From an uncultured Clostridium sp. (GTDB taxonomy: Bacteria > Bacillota > Clostridia > TANB77 > CAG-508): a stretch of DNA of 64,000 nt. The notes under the pieces were generated by a model. That model was not told where the DNA came from and ran no database searches. It saw only the letters and a list, made by a program, of their open reading frames with translations. The stretch spans positions 29,030 through 93,029 of the forward strand of contig USRT01000004.1 in assembly GCA_900557195.1 (NCBI GenBank), written 5' to 3'. Below are positions 1 through 9,460 of this stretch, piece after piece (the stretch's first letter is position 1; each line of letters opens with the position of its first letter). The translations under genes and the position numbers were made by a program.

Positions 1-1
1 A

Positions 2-754
2 GCAGAGGAAATTACTAAAAGTAATATATCATATTTTTGTTTTAATAATAGAGGGCATGATTTGATTAATTCTATTACTAAAAAGCAAGATGGAAAATTA
101 AATAAAATATTGTCAGGTTCTAGTCTAGAATGCATTGAGGATTGTTATTATGATATTAAAGCAGCAATTTTAAAAATGTTAGATAAAGGATATAACAAAA
201 TTCATCTACAAGGTCATAGTTTAGGATGTACAAAGATTGTATATACATACACAAAAATGAAAAATCAAAATGAAATAGAATTATTAAGTAAAATAAAATC
301 GATAATTTTATTATCAATGGTAGATATACCAGTTGCAATTAACTTCTTTTTTCAAAATGATATAGATGAATTAATTTCAGATATGGAAAGAAAGCAAAGA
401 GAAGGAAATGGAAAAAAAGTAATATCAGTAGAAGGTGCAATACTTCCAATGTGTCCAGATACATTTTTAAATTTTGTAAAAAATAATAAAGATATAGATT
501 TTGCTAGATATAGTGACAAATTATATGATTTTAAAGAATTAAATAAAATAGAAATTCCTATATTTATGAGATGGGGAAATAAAAATGAATTAATTATGCA
601 AGAAGCGAATAAATTAGTAGAAGTGATGAGAAACAAAATTAAAAATAAAGTATGTGATATTGGATATATTGATGGAGCAGGACATAATTATAGAGGAAAA
701 GAAAATGAACTTGCAAGTCAAATTATTGATTTTTTAATGAAAAGTATGACATAA
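2..754 (+). CDS. alpha/beta-hydrolase fold protein (5' end outside window)
   Basis: Probable cytosolic alpha/beta hydrolase of unknown substrate. The frame is open back to base 2, so the gene begins before the window; the first in-frame start-like codon (TTG at 62) is internal. The nucleophile elbow GHSLG (bases 212-226) supplies the candidate catalytic Ser, and a late GAGHNY motif near base 682 supplies the candidate His. The acid residue is not obvious. A hairpin with a T-run follows at 829-896, so this is probably the last gene of its transcript. Confidence 0.72.
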   Translation, partial: AEEITKSNISYFCFNNRGHDLINSITKKQDGKLNKILSGSSLECIEDCYYDIKAAILKMLDKGYNKIHLQGHSLGCTKIVYTYTKMKNQNEIELLSKIKSIILLSMVDIPVAINFFFQNDIDELISDMERKQREGNGKKVISVEGAILPMCPDTFLNFVKNNKDIDFARYSDKLYDFKELNKIEIPIFMRWGNKNELIMQEANKLVEVMRNKIKNKVCDIGYIDGAGHNYRGKENELASQIIDFLMKSMT

Positions 755-828
755 TAATAAAGTAGAGATAGAACATAATAAAAAAGAAAATAAATTTATT
801 AAAATGTAAAATAAAAATAGATATAAAG

Positions 829-896
829 AAGCAAAGCTAGAATATGTTATTAATTATTATTAAACAGAAATAACAAAATATAGTTTTGCTTTTTTA
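829..896 (+). terminator. intrinsic terminator after the hydrolase
   Basis: The arms AGCAAA (831-836) and TTTGCT (885-890) pair around a long A+T-rich loop and are followed by a T-run. Confidence 0.5.
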
Positions 897-972
897 TTTA
901 AGGTATAAGTCATTGTAAAAATTAAATTCATATGATATAAATGAAAATATACAGAAGAAGGAGGTTATATTT

Positions 973-1812
973 ATGAAAATAACAGATGTAAAAGCTTTAG
1001 AGAAAATTGCAAATGATATTCGTATAGGAATTATAGAAGCTGTTTATAATGGTAAATCTGGTCATCCAGGAGGTTCTTTATCTTGCGCAGATATTTTAGC
1101 AGTTTTGTATTTTAACCAAATGAATATAGATCCTAAAAAGCCTTATGCAAAGGAAAGAGATAGATTTGTACTATCAAAAGGACATTGTTCTCCGGCGTTA
1201 TATAGTACACTTGCTAGAAAAGGATACTTTGAAAAAGAAAAATTATTAAGTTTCAGAAATATAGAAAGTAATTTGCAAGGACATCCAGATATGAATAAAG
1301 TTCCTGGAGTTGATATGACAAGTGGTTCTTTAGGACAAGGATTGTCTGTAGCAAATGGAATGGCACTTTCGTCTAAATTAAATAAAGATGGATATAGAGT
1401 GTACTGTTTGCTCGGAGATGGAGAAATCGAAGAAGGTCAAATTTGGGAAGCTGCAATGAGCTCAGTTAAATATAAATTAGATAATTTATGTGTAATAGTA
1501 GATAATAATAATTTACAAATAGATGGGACAATTGAAGAAGTAAAAGGGTTAAAAAATATTAAAGAGAAGTTTAAAAGTTTTGGTTTTGAAGTTATAGAAA
1601 TAGATGGAAATAATATAGAAGAAGTATTAAATGCTTTTAATGTTGCAAAACAGATAAAAGAAAGACCAACAGCAATAATAGCAAAAACAATAAAAGGAAA
1701 AGGTGTATCATATATGGAAAACCAAGCTTCATGGCATGGAAAAGCACCAAATGAAGAAGAGTATAAACAAGCTATAGAGGAACTTAAAAATAAAGAGGAG
1801 GAACATATATGA
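973..1812 (+). CDS. transketolase, N-terminal (thiamine-diphosphate) subunit
   Basis: First half of a split transketolase, which moves two-carbon ketol units between sugar phosphates in the non-oxidative pentose phosphate pathway. The 279-residue protein shows SGHPGG near residue 30, GSLGQGLS near 118, and the thiamine-diphosphate signature GDGEIEEGQ (about residue 150) with NNN about 27 residues later. A strong ribosome site (AGGAGG) sits 8 bases before the ATG. The stop overlaps the start of the partner subunit (ATGA), indicating translational coupling. Split transketolases of this size are common in Clostridia. Confidence 0.93.
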   Translation: MKITDVKALEKIANDIRIGIIEAVYNGKSGHPGGSLSCADILAVLYFNQMNIDPKKPYAKERDRFVLSKGHCSPALYSTLARKGYFEKEKLLSFRNIESNLQGHPDMNKVPGVDMTSGSLGQGLSVANGMALSSKLNKDGYRVYCLLGDGEIEEGQIWEAAMSSVKYKLDNLCVIVDNNNLQIDGTIEEVKGLKNIKEKFKSFGFEVIEIDGNNIEEVLNAFNVAKQIKERPTAIIAKTIKGKGVSYMENQASWHGKAPNEEEYKQAIEELKNKEEEHI

Positions 1813-2745
1813 ACTTAACTAAGAAAATTGCGACAAGACAAAGCTATGGTGAAGCTTTAAAAGAACTAGGAGAAGAAAATAAAGATATTGTTGTGTTAGA
1901 TGCAGATTTATCATCAGCAACAAAAACAAATATTTTTGCAAGGGAATTTCCAGAAAGGTTTTTTGAAATGGGAATTTCAGAACAAGATATGATAGGAACA
2001 GCAGCTCGGTTTTGCTACATGTGGGAAAATACCATACGCAAGTACTTTTGCTATGTTTGCTGCAGGAAGGGCATATGATCAAATAAGAAATAGTATTTGT
2101 TATCCAAATTTGAATGTAAAAATATGTGCTACACATGCAGGGGTAACTGTGGGGGAAGATGGAGCAACACATCAGATGCTAGAAGATATTAGTTTGATGA
2201 GAAGTGTGCCTAATATGACAGTTATATCTACATCAGATGATATAGAGACGAAATGGGCTGTTAAAGAAATTTCTAAAATAGATGGACCAGTATACTTAAG
2301 ATTATCAAGACTTGCTACACCTATAATATATGACGAAAGTGAGAATTTTGAAATAGGAAAAGGGGTTCAAATAGGAAAAGGAAAAGACGCTACTATTTTT
2401 GCAACAGGTATTACAGTAACAGAGGCATTAAAAGCACAAGATGAACTTAAGAAAAGTAATATAGATGTAAGAGTTGTAGATATTCATACAATAAAACCAA
2501 TAGATAAAGAATTAATTGTAAAGTGTGCAAAGGAAACAGGTAGAATAATTATAGTAGAAGATCATAATATAATTGGAGGGCTAGGAACAGCTATTTGTGA
2601 AGTTTTGGCAGAAGAATACCCTTGTTTAGTAACAAGAATGGGAATAAAAGATACATTTGGAAAATCCGGTAAAGCAGAAGAATTAATAAAATATTTCAAG
2701 ATTGATGCAGACTCAATTGTAGAAGAAGTGAAAAAAGGAAAATAG
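1809..2745 (+). CDS. transketolase, C-terminal subunit, with in-frame CGG +1 site
   Basis: Second subunit of the split transketolase (pyrimidine-binding and C-terminal domains). The start overlaps the stop of the first subunit. Zero-frame reading fails at CGG 2007-2009 and ends after 89 residues. Skipping the C at 2007 gives a 311-residue protein running through GFATCG, then [14 protein letters not shown], to the TAG at 2743-2745, as expected for the family. The extra C precedes the Gly codon GGT in the conserved AAGFA segment. The same C-before-Gly pattern occurs in twelve other genes here. Read as one gene by +1 decoding; a pseudogene is unlikely because both halves are intact. Confidence 0.88.
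2007..2010 (+). other. CGGT site, proposed +1 decoding as Gly (transketolase)
   Basis: Zero frame reads GCT CGG TTT; homology requires GCT GGT TTT (Ala-Gly-Phe). The CGG lies exactly in codon phase. Confidence 0.8.
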
Positions 2746-2808
2746 TGAAATTTAAGATAAGGTTGTTAAAGGGAATAGAATATTTTAATGATTTTTGTTC
2801 TTTAAGTG

Positions 2809-2922
2809 TGTCAAAAGTGTCAAAAGGGACGGAGCATATTGACACTTTTATATCTACTAATTAAATTTATTTAGTATTTTTTTTAGTGTCAATATGCTCC
2901 GTCCCTTTTGACACTTTTGACA
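2809..2922. repeat. 38-bp perfect inverted repeat (palindromic element)
   Basis: The left arm 2809-2846 and right arm 2885-2922 are exact reverse complements around a 38-base A+T-rich loop. The arms contain GGGACGGAGCATATTGACAC, bounded by TGTCAAAA motifs, and further TTTTGACACC half-copies follow to about 2944. Similar GGGACGG/TGTCAAAA palindromes are, from general knowledge, dispersed repeats in clostridial genomes. I infer a non-autonomous mobile palindrome rather than a simple terminator, since no T-run follows. The interval 2746-3151 holds no gene. Confidence 0.75.
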
Positions 2923-3013
2923 TTCCATCTCTTTTGACACCTTTTGATATGCTTTTTTTCAAAAAAAGAAATGTGAATTTTTTGTGAATTTTAAAAAATA
3001 AAGGAAATAGGAG

Positions 3014-3062
3014 AAAAATAGTATAAAAGCCAAATAAAGGTGATTTTTATACTATTTTTTTT
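3014..3062 (+). terminator. terminator between the transketolase genes and ftsE
   Basis: About 13 paired bases (AAATAGTATAAAA with TTTTATACTATTT) followed by a T-run. Confidence 0.7.
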
Positions 3063-3151
3063 AAAATAAGCTATTGCAAATAAAACGTTTTACTGATATC
3101 ATAAATAAAAAAATTAATAAAAATGTCTTATTATATGTAAGGAGCTTAAAA

Positions 3152-3839
3152 ATGATAGAATTTAGAAATGTTAACAAAACTTATGGAACAGGTACTGAAG
3201 CTGTTCATAATGCTAACTTTAAAATAGATAAAGGCGAATTTGCTTTCTTAGTAGGAAGTTCAGGTTCTGGAAAATCAACATTAATCAAATTAATTTTAAA
3301 AGAAGAAGAACCAACATCAGGAAATATAATTATAAATGGAAAAGATACTACTTTCTTAAAACCTAAAAGAGTACCTTTTTTAAGAAGAAGTATGGGAGTA
3401 GTGTTTCAAGACTTTAGATTGTTACCAGATAAAACTGTATATGAAAATGTTGCATTTGCTATGTATATAGTTAAAGCAACTCCAAGACATATCAGAAGAC
3501 AAGTACCAATGGTATTATCATTAGTTGGATTAAGTGCAAAAGCTAAAGTATATCCAAATGAATTATCTGGAGGAGAGCAACAAAGAGTGGCTTTAGCAAG
3601 AGCACTAGTTAATAATCCATCAATGCTAATAGCAGACGAACCAACTCGGAAATCTTGATCCAGACACTGCATGGGATATTATGACACTTTTAAATGATAT
3701 AAATTTAAGAGGAACAACAGTTGTTGTAGCAACACATGCAAAAGATATTGTAGACAAAATGAAAAAAAGAGTTATACAAATAGAAAAAGGTAATATCATA
3801 AGAGATGATAAAAAAGGTGGTTATAATAGTGAAATATAA
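3152..3839 (+). CDS. ftsE: cell-division ATP-binding protein FtsE, with CGG +1 site
   Basis: ATPase of the FtsEX ABC-type complex that activates peptidoglycan hydrolases at the membrane. The ATG at 3152 follows AAGGAG by eight bases. Walker A is GSSGSGKST, the signature is LSGGEQQR, and Walker B is LIADEPT. Inside DEPTGNLDP the zero frame meets CGG (3647-3649) and stops at 3658. Dropping the C at 3647 gives GNLDPDTAWD and an H-loop (ATHAKD), ending at TAA 3837-3839 for a 228-residue protein, the normal FtsE length. The end overlaps ftsX by 11 bases, as expected for a coupled pair. Confidence 0.93.
3647..3650 (+). other. CGGA site, proposed +1 decoding as Gly (ftsE)
   Basis: Zero frame ACT CGG AAA; the family needs Thr-Gly-Asn just after Walker B. 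Confidence 0.82.
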
Positions 3840-4728
3840 TGTACTTAGTTATTTAATAGGTGAAGGTTTTAAAAATGTTTTAAAAAATAAAAAGTCAACA
3901 GGTGCATCTTTAATGATTATGTGTGCAACAATGATAATTTTTGGCGTGTTTTTCATGATTGGAGAAAACATAAATCATATAATGAGTGAACTAGAAATGC
4001 AACAAGGTATGCAAGTATTTATTAAAGATGAAGTGACAGAAAAAGGCGTAACTGAATTAGGTGATAAAATAAGAGCTTTAAGTGATGTAAACAAAGTAGA
4101 ATTTGTTTCTAAGGAAGATGCTTTAAATCAAATGAAGGAAAAGGTTGGAGATAAGCAATTCTTACTTTCTGGTTATGAAGAAAACAATCCCTTTCCAGCA
4201 TCATATATAGTTACTTTAACAGATTTAAATAAAAGTGAGGATATTAAAAATATAATTGATGATTTTGAAGGCGTTAAAGATATTCAATTAAGAGGAAACA
4301 CAATAAATGCATTAATTAAAATTGCAAATTTAGTTAGAATTGTTTCTGGTGCTATATTGTTACTACTTGTAGTAATATCAATATTTATTATTGCCAATAC
4401 AATAAAGCTAACTGTTCATGCAAGAAGAAGAGAAATATCAATTATGAAATATGTAGGTGCTACAAATAATTTTATTAGATGGCCTTTTATAGTAGAAGGT
4501 ATAATTATTGGTGTTATATCTGCTTTAATCTCTATAATGTTATTGGGAGTATCATATAACCTAATATCTGATAAAATAATAACAACATTAGGAGCAAATG
4601 TAATAAATATAGATTTATTAACTTTCTCAGATATGTTTACATTAATAATTATAGTATATTTGGCTTTAGGAATTGGTATAGGAACTTTAGGAAGTATAAT
4701 TTCTATGAGAAAATATTTAGATGTATAA
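3829..4728 (+). CDS. ftsX: cell-division protein FtsX
   Basis: Membrane partner of FtsE. A GTG at 3829 fits a GGTGG ribosome site better than the upstream ATG at 3805, giving 299 residues. One membrane segment lies near residues 30-50, followed by an extracellular domain of about 120 residues, then three membrane segments in the C-terminal half (near 170-195, 220-245 and 265-290), the FtsX topology. It overlaps ftsE and lies directly before an M23 peptidase with a coiled coil, the likely extracellular partner. Confidence 0.9.
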   Translation: MKYNVLSYLIGEGFKNVLKNKKSTGASLMIMCATMIIFGVFFMIGENINHIMSELEMQQGMQVFIKDEVTEKGVTELGDKIRALSDVNKVEFVSKEDALNQMKEKVGDKQFLLSGYEENNPFPASYIVTLTDLNKSEDIKNIIDDFEGVKDIQLRGNTINALIKIANLVRIVSGAILLLLVVISIFIIANTIKLTVHARRREISIMKYVGATNNFIRWPFIVEGIIIGVISALISIMLLGVSYNLISDKIITTLGANVINIDLLTFSDMFTLIIIVYLALGIGIGTLGSIISMRKYLDV

Positions 4729-4744
4729 GGATAAGGAGAGTAAG

Positions 4745-5974
4745 ATGCATATGAAAAAGAAAATAGTGGCAAGTATACTTGCAATATTGTTAATTAGTTT
4801 TAGTTTCACAAATGTTTTTGCAGCATCTAGTGATGAAAAAAGTAAAGTTCAAAGTCAAATTAATAATAAAAAAGAAGAATTACAAGATGTAAAAGATGAA
4901 AAATCAGGAGTCTTATCAGAAATAGATAAATTAAATACATCAATTTCTTCTACAGAAAAGGAAATATCAGATTTAAATGATAAGATTACAGAATTAACTA
5001 GTAGTATATCTGATAAAACAGAAGAAATAGAACAAAAAGAAGAAGAATTTGAAGAAAAAGATAAGCTTCTTCAAGATAGATTAGTGGCATTATATGAAGC
5101 AGGAGATACTACATATTTAGATATGTTATTAACATCAGGAAGTATTACAGATTTTATTTCTAGTTACTATTTAGTAGAACAACTTACAAAATGTGATACA
5201 GAAGTTTTAAATGCAATAGAAAATACTAAAAAAGAAATAGAAGATGATAAAAAAGAATTAGAAACTAAAAAACAAGAAATTGATAAAACAAAGAGTCAAA
5301 TTGCAGAGAAAAATGAAAAATTAAAAAGTGATAAAAGCACAAAACAAGCTAAAGTTAATAGTCTTACAGAAGAAGAAAAAGAATTAGAAGGAGAACTTGC
5401 AGCATATAATGCCGAAATGGAAAAGATTGCTGCAGCAGAAAGAAAAGCAAAGGCAGAAGAAGAGGCTAGAAGAAAAAAAGCAGAAGAAGATGCAAAGAAA
5501 AACCAGAATAATACTGGAAACACAAATAATACAGGAAATACAGGTGCTACAGGTGGGTCTAACGGAACAGTAACTTCAAGTGGAAAAATGACTTGGCCAA
5601 TACCTGGATATAGCTCAATTACTTCATATTTTGGATATAGAGTACATCCTATATATGGAACATGGAAATTACATTCAGGAATAGATGTAGGTGCTCCAAC
5701 AGGTGCAAAATTTGTAGCTGCAGATGATGGAACAGTATTAATCGCAAGCTACGGTTATAATGGCGGATATGGAAATTATGTAGTTATAAATCATGGAAAT
5801 GGAATAACTACAAGATATGCACATGGAACATCAATATTAGTAAGTGCAGGTCAAAAAGTTACAAAAGGAACTCCAGTTTTAACTGTAGGTTCAACAGGAG
5901 CTTCAACAGGACCTCATGCTCACTTTGAAGTAAGAGTTAATGGTACAGCAGTTAATCCGCTTAACTATTTATAA
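4745..5974 (+). CDS. secreted coiled-coil M23 (LytM) peptidoglycan hydrolase
   Basis: EnvC/CwlO-like murein hydrolase probably controlled by FtsEX. The start at 4745 follows AAGGAG by six bases, giving 409 residues. An N-terminal signal peptide ends near AASSD; a long coiled coil spans about residues 25-245; a Gly/Asn/Thr linker follows; the C-terminal LytM domain carries the zinc motifs HSGID and HAHFEV. The gene is intact. Its sequence around the HxH motif (TCA ACA GGA CCT CAT) closely matches its downstream paralogue, which carries an extra C, making this copy an internal control for the CGG phenomenon. Confidence 0.92.
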   Translation: MHMKKKIVASILAILLISFSFTNVFAASSDEKSKVQSQINNKKEELQDVKDEKSGVLSEIDKLNTSISSTEKEISDLNDKITELTSSISDKTEEIEQKEEEFEEKDKLLQDRLVALYEAGDTTYLDMLLTSGSITDFISSYYLVEQLTKCDTEVLNAIENTKKEIEDDKKELETKKQEIDKTKSQIAEKNEKLKSDKSTKQAKVNSLTEEEKELEGELAAYNAEMEKIAAAERKAKAEEEARRKKAEEDAKKNQNNTGNTNNTGNTGATGGSNGTVTSSGKMTWPIPGYSSITSYFGYRVHPIYGTWKLHSGIDVGAPTGAKFVAADDGTVLIASYGYNGGYGNYVVINHGNGITTRYAHGTSILVSAGQKVTKGTPVLTVGSTGASTGPHAHFEVRVNGTAVNPLNYL

Positions 5975-6071
5975 AGTTATTTAGAAAAAATATCCATTGA
6001 AAGAAAAAAATAAATATTATATAATAGTATTAGCAAAATAAATACATAAGCAAAAGAAAGGAGAAATTCTC

Positions 6072-7209
6072 ATGAATAGAAAACTTGTTTCATTTCTAAT
6101 TATTCTATTGATGATCTTTAACCTTTCTTTTTCTACATTTGCCGAAAGTTTAGATGATAAAAAAGATGAGATATCAGGTAAGATTGAAGAGCAAAGTCAG
6201 AAATTAGAATATGTACAAGGTGAAATATCAGATGCGGTTAAAGAAATACAAGAGTTAGATGATAAAATTACAGAATATGAAAATCAGATTAATAGCTTAA
6301 AAGATAAACTCGTTGATTCTCAAAAGAATATTAAAGAGATAAATGGAAAATATAGTGAGGTTAAAGAAGAATATGATAAAAACGAAAAACTTTTTCAAGA
6401 TAGATTAGTAGCATTATATGAAGCTGGGGATACAACATATTTAGATGTATTACTTTCTTCTAGTAATATAACAGATTTTATCTCAAATTATTATTTGATA
6501 GAACAATTAGCATCTTATGATTCTGATTTGTTATCTAAAATAGAAGTACAGAAAAATGAATTAGAACAAACAAAGAATAAATTAGAAGAAGAAGAAAAAG
6601 AGTTACAAGATTTAAAAGATCAAGCAATAAGTATGGCAACTACATTAAAAAATTCTAAAACACTTCAAAAAAGTAAAATGGAGAAATTGACAGAAGAAGA
6701 AAAAACATTGCAAGATCAAATAAAAGAATACAAAATAGAAGAAGCAAAAATAGAAAATCAAATTAGACTAGCAAATGGAAATACGAGTTATGAGCTTCAA
6801 TATACAGGCGGAGTAATGATGTGGCCAGTAGCTAAATCAGGTACATACATAACATCCCCATTTGGTATGAGAGAACATCCGATACAAGGTGTTGTAAAAG
6901 GACATACAGGAATAGATATAGGTAATGCAGGATTTGGAGCAAAAGTAATAGCTGCAAGTGATGGGGTAGTTAGTTTTGCAGGTGTTTTAGGTGGATATGG
7001 AAATTGTGTAATTATAAATCATGGAGGAGGAATATCTACACTTTATGGACATGGACAAGCGATACTAACAACAGTAGGTACAAATGTTAAACAAGGAGAT
7101 GTAATAATGGAAGTTGGTTCAACAGGAAACTCAACACGGACCACATCTTCATTTTGAAGTAAGAGTAAATAATATTGCAGTTAATCCTGCTACATATTTG
7201 CAAGAATAA
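6072..7209 (+). CDS. second secreted coiled-coil M23 peptidase, with CGG +1 site
   Basis: Paralogue of the preceding gene: signal peptide, coiled coil (about residues 25-230), then a LytM domain with HTGID. The ribosome site is AAAGGAG. Zero-frame reading meets CGG at 7137-7139 and ends at 7157 before the second zinc motif. Skipping the C at 7137 gives GPHLHFEVRVN and a stop at 7207-7209, for 378 residues. The shared segment ALYEAGDTTYLD in both coiled coils shows recent duplication. Without +1 decoding the product lacks the catalytic HxH motif. Probable role: FtsEX-linked cell-wall hydrolysis. Confidence 0.88.
7137..7140 (+). other. CGGA site, proposed +1 decoding as Gly (M23 peptidase)
   Basis: Zero frame ACA CGG ACC; required Thr-Gly-Pro just before the HLH zinc motif. 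The paralogue at about 5906-5911 reads ACA GGA without the C. Confidence 0.83.
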
Positions 7210-7240
7210 AATAAGAGCAATACATATTTGCTCTTATTTT
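7209..7240 (+). terminator. terminator between M23 and ctpA
   Basis: AATAAGAGCAA pairs with TTGCTCTTATT and is followed by Ts. Confidence 0.75.
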
Positions 7241-7313
7241 AAGTAAAAGTACTATAAAAAATATTTTAGAGTATAATATATAAAGATTATTATAAATAGA
7301 AAAGAGGAAAAAT

Positions 7314-8522
7314 ATGAATTCAAAAAAAACAAATAATATATATAAATATACTATTATCATTATAATAACAGCTTTTATAACATTTATATTAACATCTACT
7401 TTTGTATATCGTTTTATTAATAATGATGAAAGATTCTATATAAAAAATTCTAAAACAGAAAATTCTAGTCTAGATCAAACACTTACATATTTTAAAGAAA
7501 TATTAGACAAAAAGTATATAGGAGAAATTAATGAAGAAGAATTAAAAGAAAGTGCTATTAAAGGATATATTGCAGGTTTAAATGATCCATATACAGAATA
7601 TTTTACTAAAGAAGAAATGAAAGAATTTACAGAAGAAACAGAAGGCGAATATGTAGGAATAGGTATATATACTACAACAGATACTAAACAAAATGCAATT
7701 GTTGTATTAAGAACAATAGGTGATTCTCCAGCAAGTAAAGCAGGATTACTTACAGGTGATATTATAACAAAAGTAGATGACGAAGAATTTACAGGTGAAC
7801 AGTTAAATGAAGCTGTTAAAAAGATGAAGGGAATAGCTGGAACTAATGTTAAAATAACAGTTGTAAGAAATGATAAAGAAATGGAATTTAATATAAAAAG
7901 AGAAAATATAAAGATTAGCCATGTTAGTTCTAATGTACTAAATGATAATATAGGATATATAAAAATATCATCTTTTGAAGGTGGATGTTCAGAAGAGTTT
8001 TTAGAGAAATATAAAGAAATAGAAAAACAAAATATAGAATCATTAATTATAGATTTAAGATTTAATGGTGGAGGGATTGTAGATGAAGCATTAAATATAG
8101 CAGAATTAATGGTTCCAAAAGATAATATTTTATTAATAACAAAAGATAAAACAGAAGAAGAAGATGTGGTGATAGCAAAGAAAGATGCAAGTATAAATAT
8201 GCCAATAGTTGTTTTAGTGAATGAATATTCAGCAAGTGCCTCTGAAATTTTAGCAGGAATTTTAAAAGAGGATATAAATGCAACATTAATTGGAAACACA
8301 ACATATGGAAAAGGTGTAATTCAAACAGTGTATCCATTAAAAGATGGTAGTGGATTAAAAATAACAACAGATGAATATTATACTCCAAATCATAATAAAA
8401 TTAATAAAGTTGGAATAGAGCCTACAATAAAAGTTGAAATTTCAGAAGAGTTAAGACAAATCACAAATTTACCATTAGAACAAGACATACAATTACAAAA
8501 AGCTATAGAAGAATTAAAATAG
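7314..8522 (+). CDS. C-terminal processing peptidase (S41, PDZ)
   Basis: CtpA/CtpB-like serine protease of 402 residues acting outside the membrane. One N-terminal membrane anchor (about 11-33), a PDZ domain (about 110-190, with GLLTGDIITKVDD) and an S41 protease domain. The catalytic Ser lies in NEYSASASEIL and the Lys in TYGKGV. The ribosome site AGAGGA precedes the ATG. In Bacillus ctpB neighbours ftsEX, so the placement after ftsEX and the M23 genes supports a cell-wall or sporulation processing role. Confidence 0.92.
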   Translation: MNSKKTNNIYKYTIIIIITAFITFILTSTFVYRFINNDERFYIKNSKTENSSLDQTLTYFKEILDKKYIGEINEEELKESAIKGYIAGLNDPYTEYFTKEEMKEFTEETEGEYVGIGIYTTTDTKQNAIVVLRTIGDSPASKAGLLTGDIITKVDDEEFTGEQLNEAVKKMKGIAGTNVKITVVRNDKEMEFNIKRENIKISHVSSNVLNDNIGYIKISSFEGGCSEEFLEKYKEIEKQNIESLIIDLRFNGGGIVDEALNIAELMVPKDNILLITKDKTEEEDVVIAKKDASINMPIVVLVNEYSASASEILAGILKEDINATLIGNTTYGKGVIQTVYPLKDGSGLKITTDEYYTPNHNKINKVGIEPTIKVEISEELRQITNLPLEQDIQLQKAIEELK

Positions 8523-8553
8523 GATATATTATAAAAGAGCAAGTTTTGTATTA

Positions 8554-8829
8554 ATGTTTCTAATATTAATAGGTTTAATAAGAGGTAGTGATAGTTCAAG
8601 AACTAAAGATATACATCGCCTAATGGAGAACATACAATTATAGTTGAATATGATCTTGTAAGTAGACTAGTAGTATATGAGAAAACAGGTTTAATAAAAA
8701 AGAGAGTTTTTTTCTGAAATAGGAGATGGGTATAATAAAAGTGTATTTTTTGAAATAGAATGGATAGATGAGGGTACATTTAGAATATGTAATAATTATT
8801 TTAATGAAGAATATACTATAGATTTATAA
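8554..8829 (+). pseudogene. decayed small lipoprotein/membrane-type gene (two ordinary frameshifts)
   Basis: Starts with an ATG and a short hydrophobic stretch (MFLILIGLIRG). A frame change near 8618 (one base missing before CCTAATGGAGAA) and a seven-T run near 8706-8712 (one T too many) break the frame. The composite reads SPNGEHTIIVEYDL ... SEIGDGYNKSVFFEIEW ... to TAA 8827-8829. The pattern 'SPNGEHTI' with an EIEW strand resembles small DUF5412-type proteins, a weak assignment. Neither break is a CGG insertion, so this looks like ordinary decay. Confidence 0.55.
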
Positions 8830-8831
8830 AA

Positions 8832-8874
8832 GACAAAGCTTAAAGTCAGCAAAATAACAGACTTTAAGCTTTGT
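8832..8874 (+). terminator. perfect 15-bp stem-loop
   Basis: ACAAAGCTTAAAGTC pairs perfectly with GACTTTAAGCTTTGT. The downstream run is A-rich, so it may act mainly as a processing stem or as a terminator on the opposite strand. Confidence 0.55.
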
Positions 8875-8916
8875 GAAAAATATGTATAAAAAAATTAAAA
8901 AAATTTTAAAAAAGTA

Positions 8917-8945
8917 TTGACATTTATAATGTAATTTAGTATACT
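8917..8945 (+). promoter_or_regulatory. sigma-A promoter of the tRNA cluster
   Basis: TTGACA (8917-8922), 17-base spacer, TATACT (8940-8945), 18 bases before the first tRNA. Confidence 0.85.
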
Positions 8946-8963
8946 TAACGAGTCGAAGGAAAT

Positions 8964-9039
8964 GGTCGCTTAGCTCAGCTGGGAGAGCATCTGCCTTACA
9001 AGCAGGAGGTCATAGGTTCGAGCCCTATAGCGACCACCA
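8964..9039 (+). tRNA. tRNA-Val (TAC)
   Basis: 76 bases with encoded CCA. The acceptor GGTCGCT pairs with AGCGACC, and the loop CTTACAA gives anticodon TAC. Confidence 0.96.
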
Positions 9040-9085
9040 TTTTCTTACAAAGAGTATTTAGTTATCTAAATATTTTTTGTTTTAC

Positions 9086-9162
9086 GGCCTGGTAGTTCAG
9101 TTGGTTAGAACGCTAGCCTGTCACGCTAGAGGTCGACGGTTCGAGCCCGTTCCAGGTCGCCA
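9086..9162 (+). tRNA. tRNA-Asp (GTC)
   Basis: 77 bases with encoded CCA. The anticodon loop CTGTCAC is flanked by CTAGC/GCTAG. Confidence 0.96.
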
Positions 9163-9177
9163 TTTTTTTTTATATAT

Positions 9178-9253
9178 GGCTTTATAGCTCAGTTGGTAGA
9201 GCAAGGGACTGAAAATCCCTGTGTCCCTGGTTCGATTCCAGGTGAAGCCACCA
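9178..9253 (+). tRNA. tRNA-Phe (GAA)
   Basis: 76 bases with encoded CCA. The anticodon loop CTGAAAA is flanked by AGGGA/TCCCT. A decayed copy lies about 1.1 kb downstream. Confidence 0.96.
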
Positions 9254-9260
9254 AAGTTTA

Positions 9261-9288
9261 GAATCAGCAGAAATGCTGATTCTTTCGC
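9261..9288 (+). terminator. terminator of the tRNA cluster
   Basis: AGAATCAGCA pairs with TGCTGATTCT and is followed by TTTC. Confidence 0.75.
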
Positions 9289-9460
9289 ATGTTTATCAAT
9301 ATAAATATTTTGAAGAATTTTTGTTAATCGCTATTATGAAACATCTAAAAAGTAGAGTTTAATATTAAGAAAAACAATAATATATATTTTATAAAAATAT
9401 GCTAAAATATAAATGCAGTTAATTAAAATATTAGTAAAAATAACTAAAGAGGTGAATTAT

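Noticed and set aside
2885..2922. Terminator of the transketolase operon
   Set aside because: No T-run follows and the arms are much longer than needed; a conventional terminator lies at 3014-3062.
7475..8388. Long minus-strand open frames opposite ctpA
   Set aside because: Ser/Ile/Leu-rich antisense shadows of an intact S41 peptidase gene.
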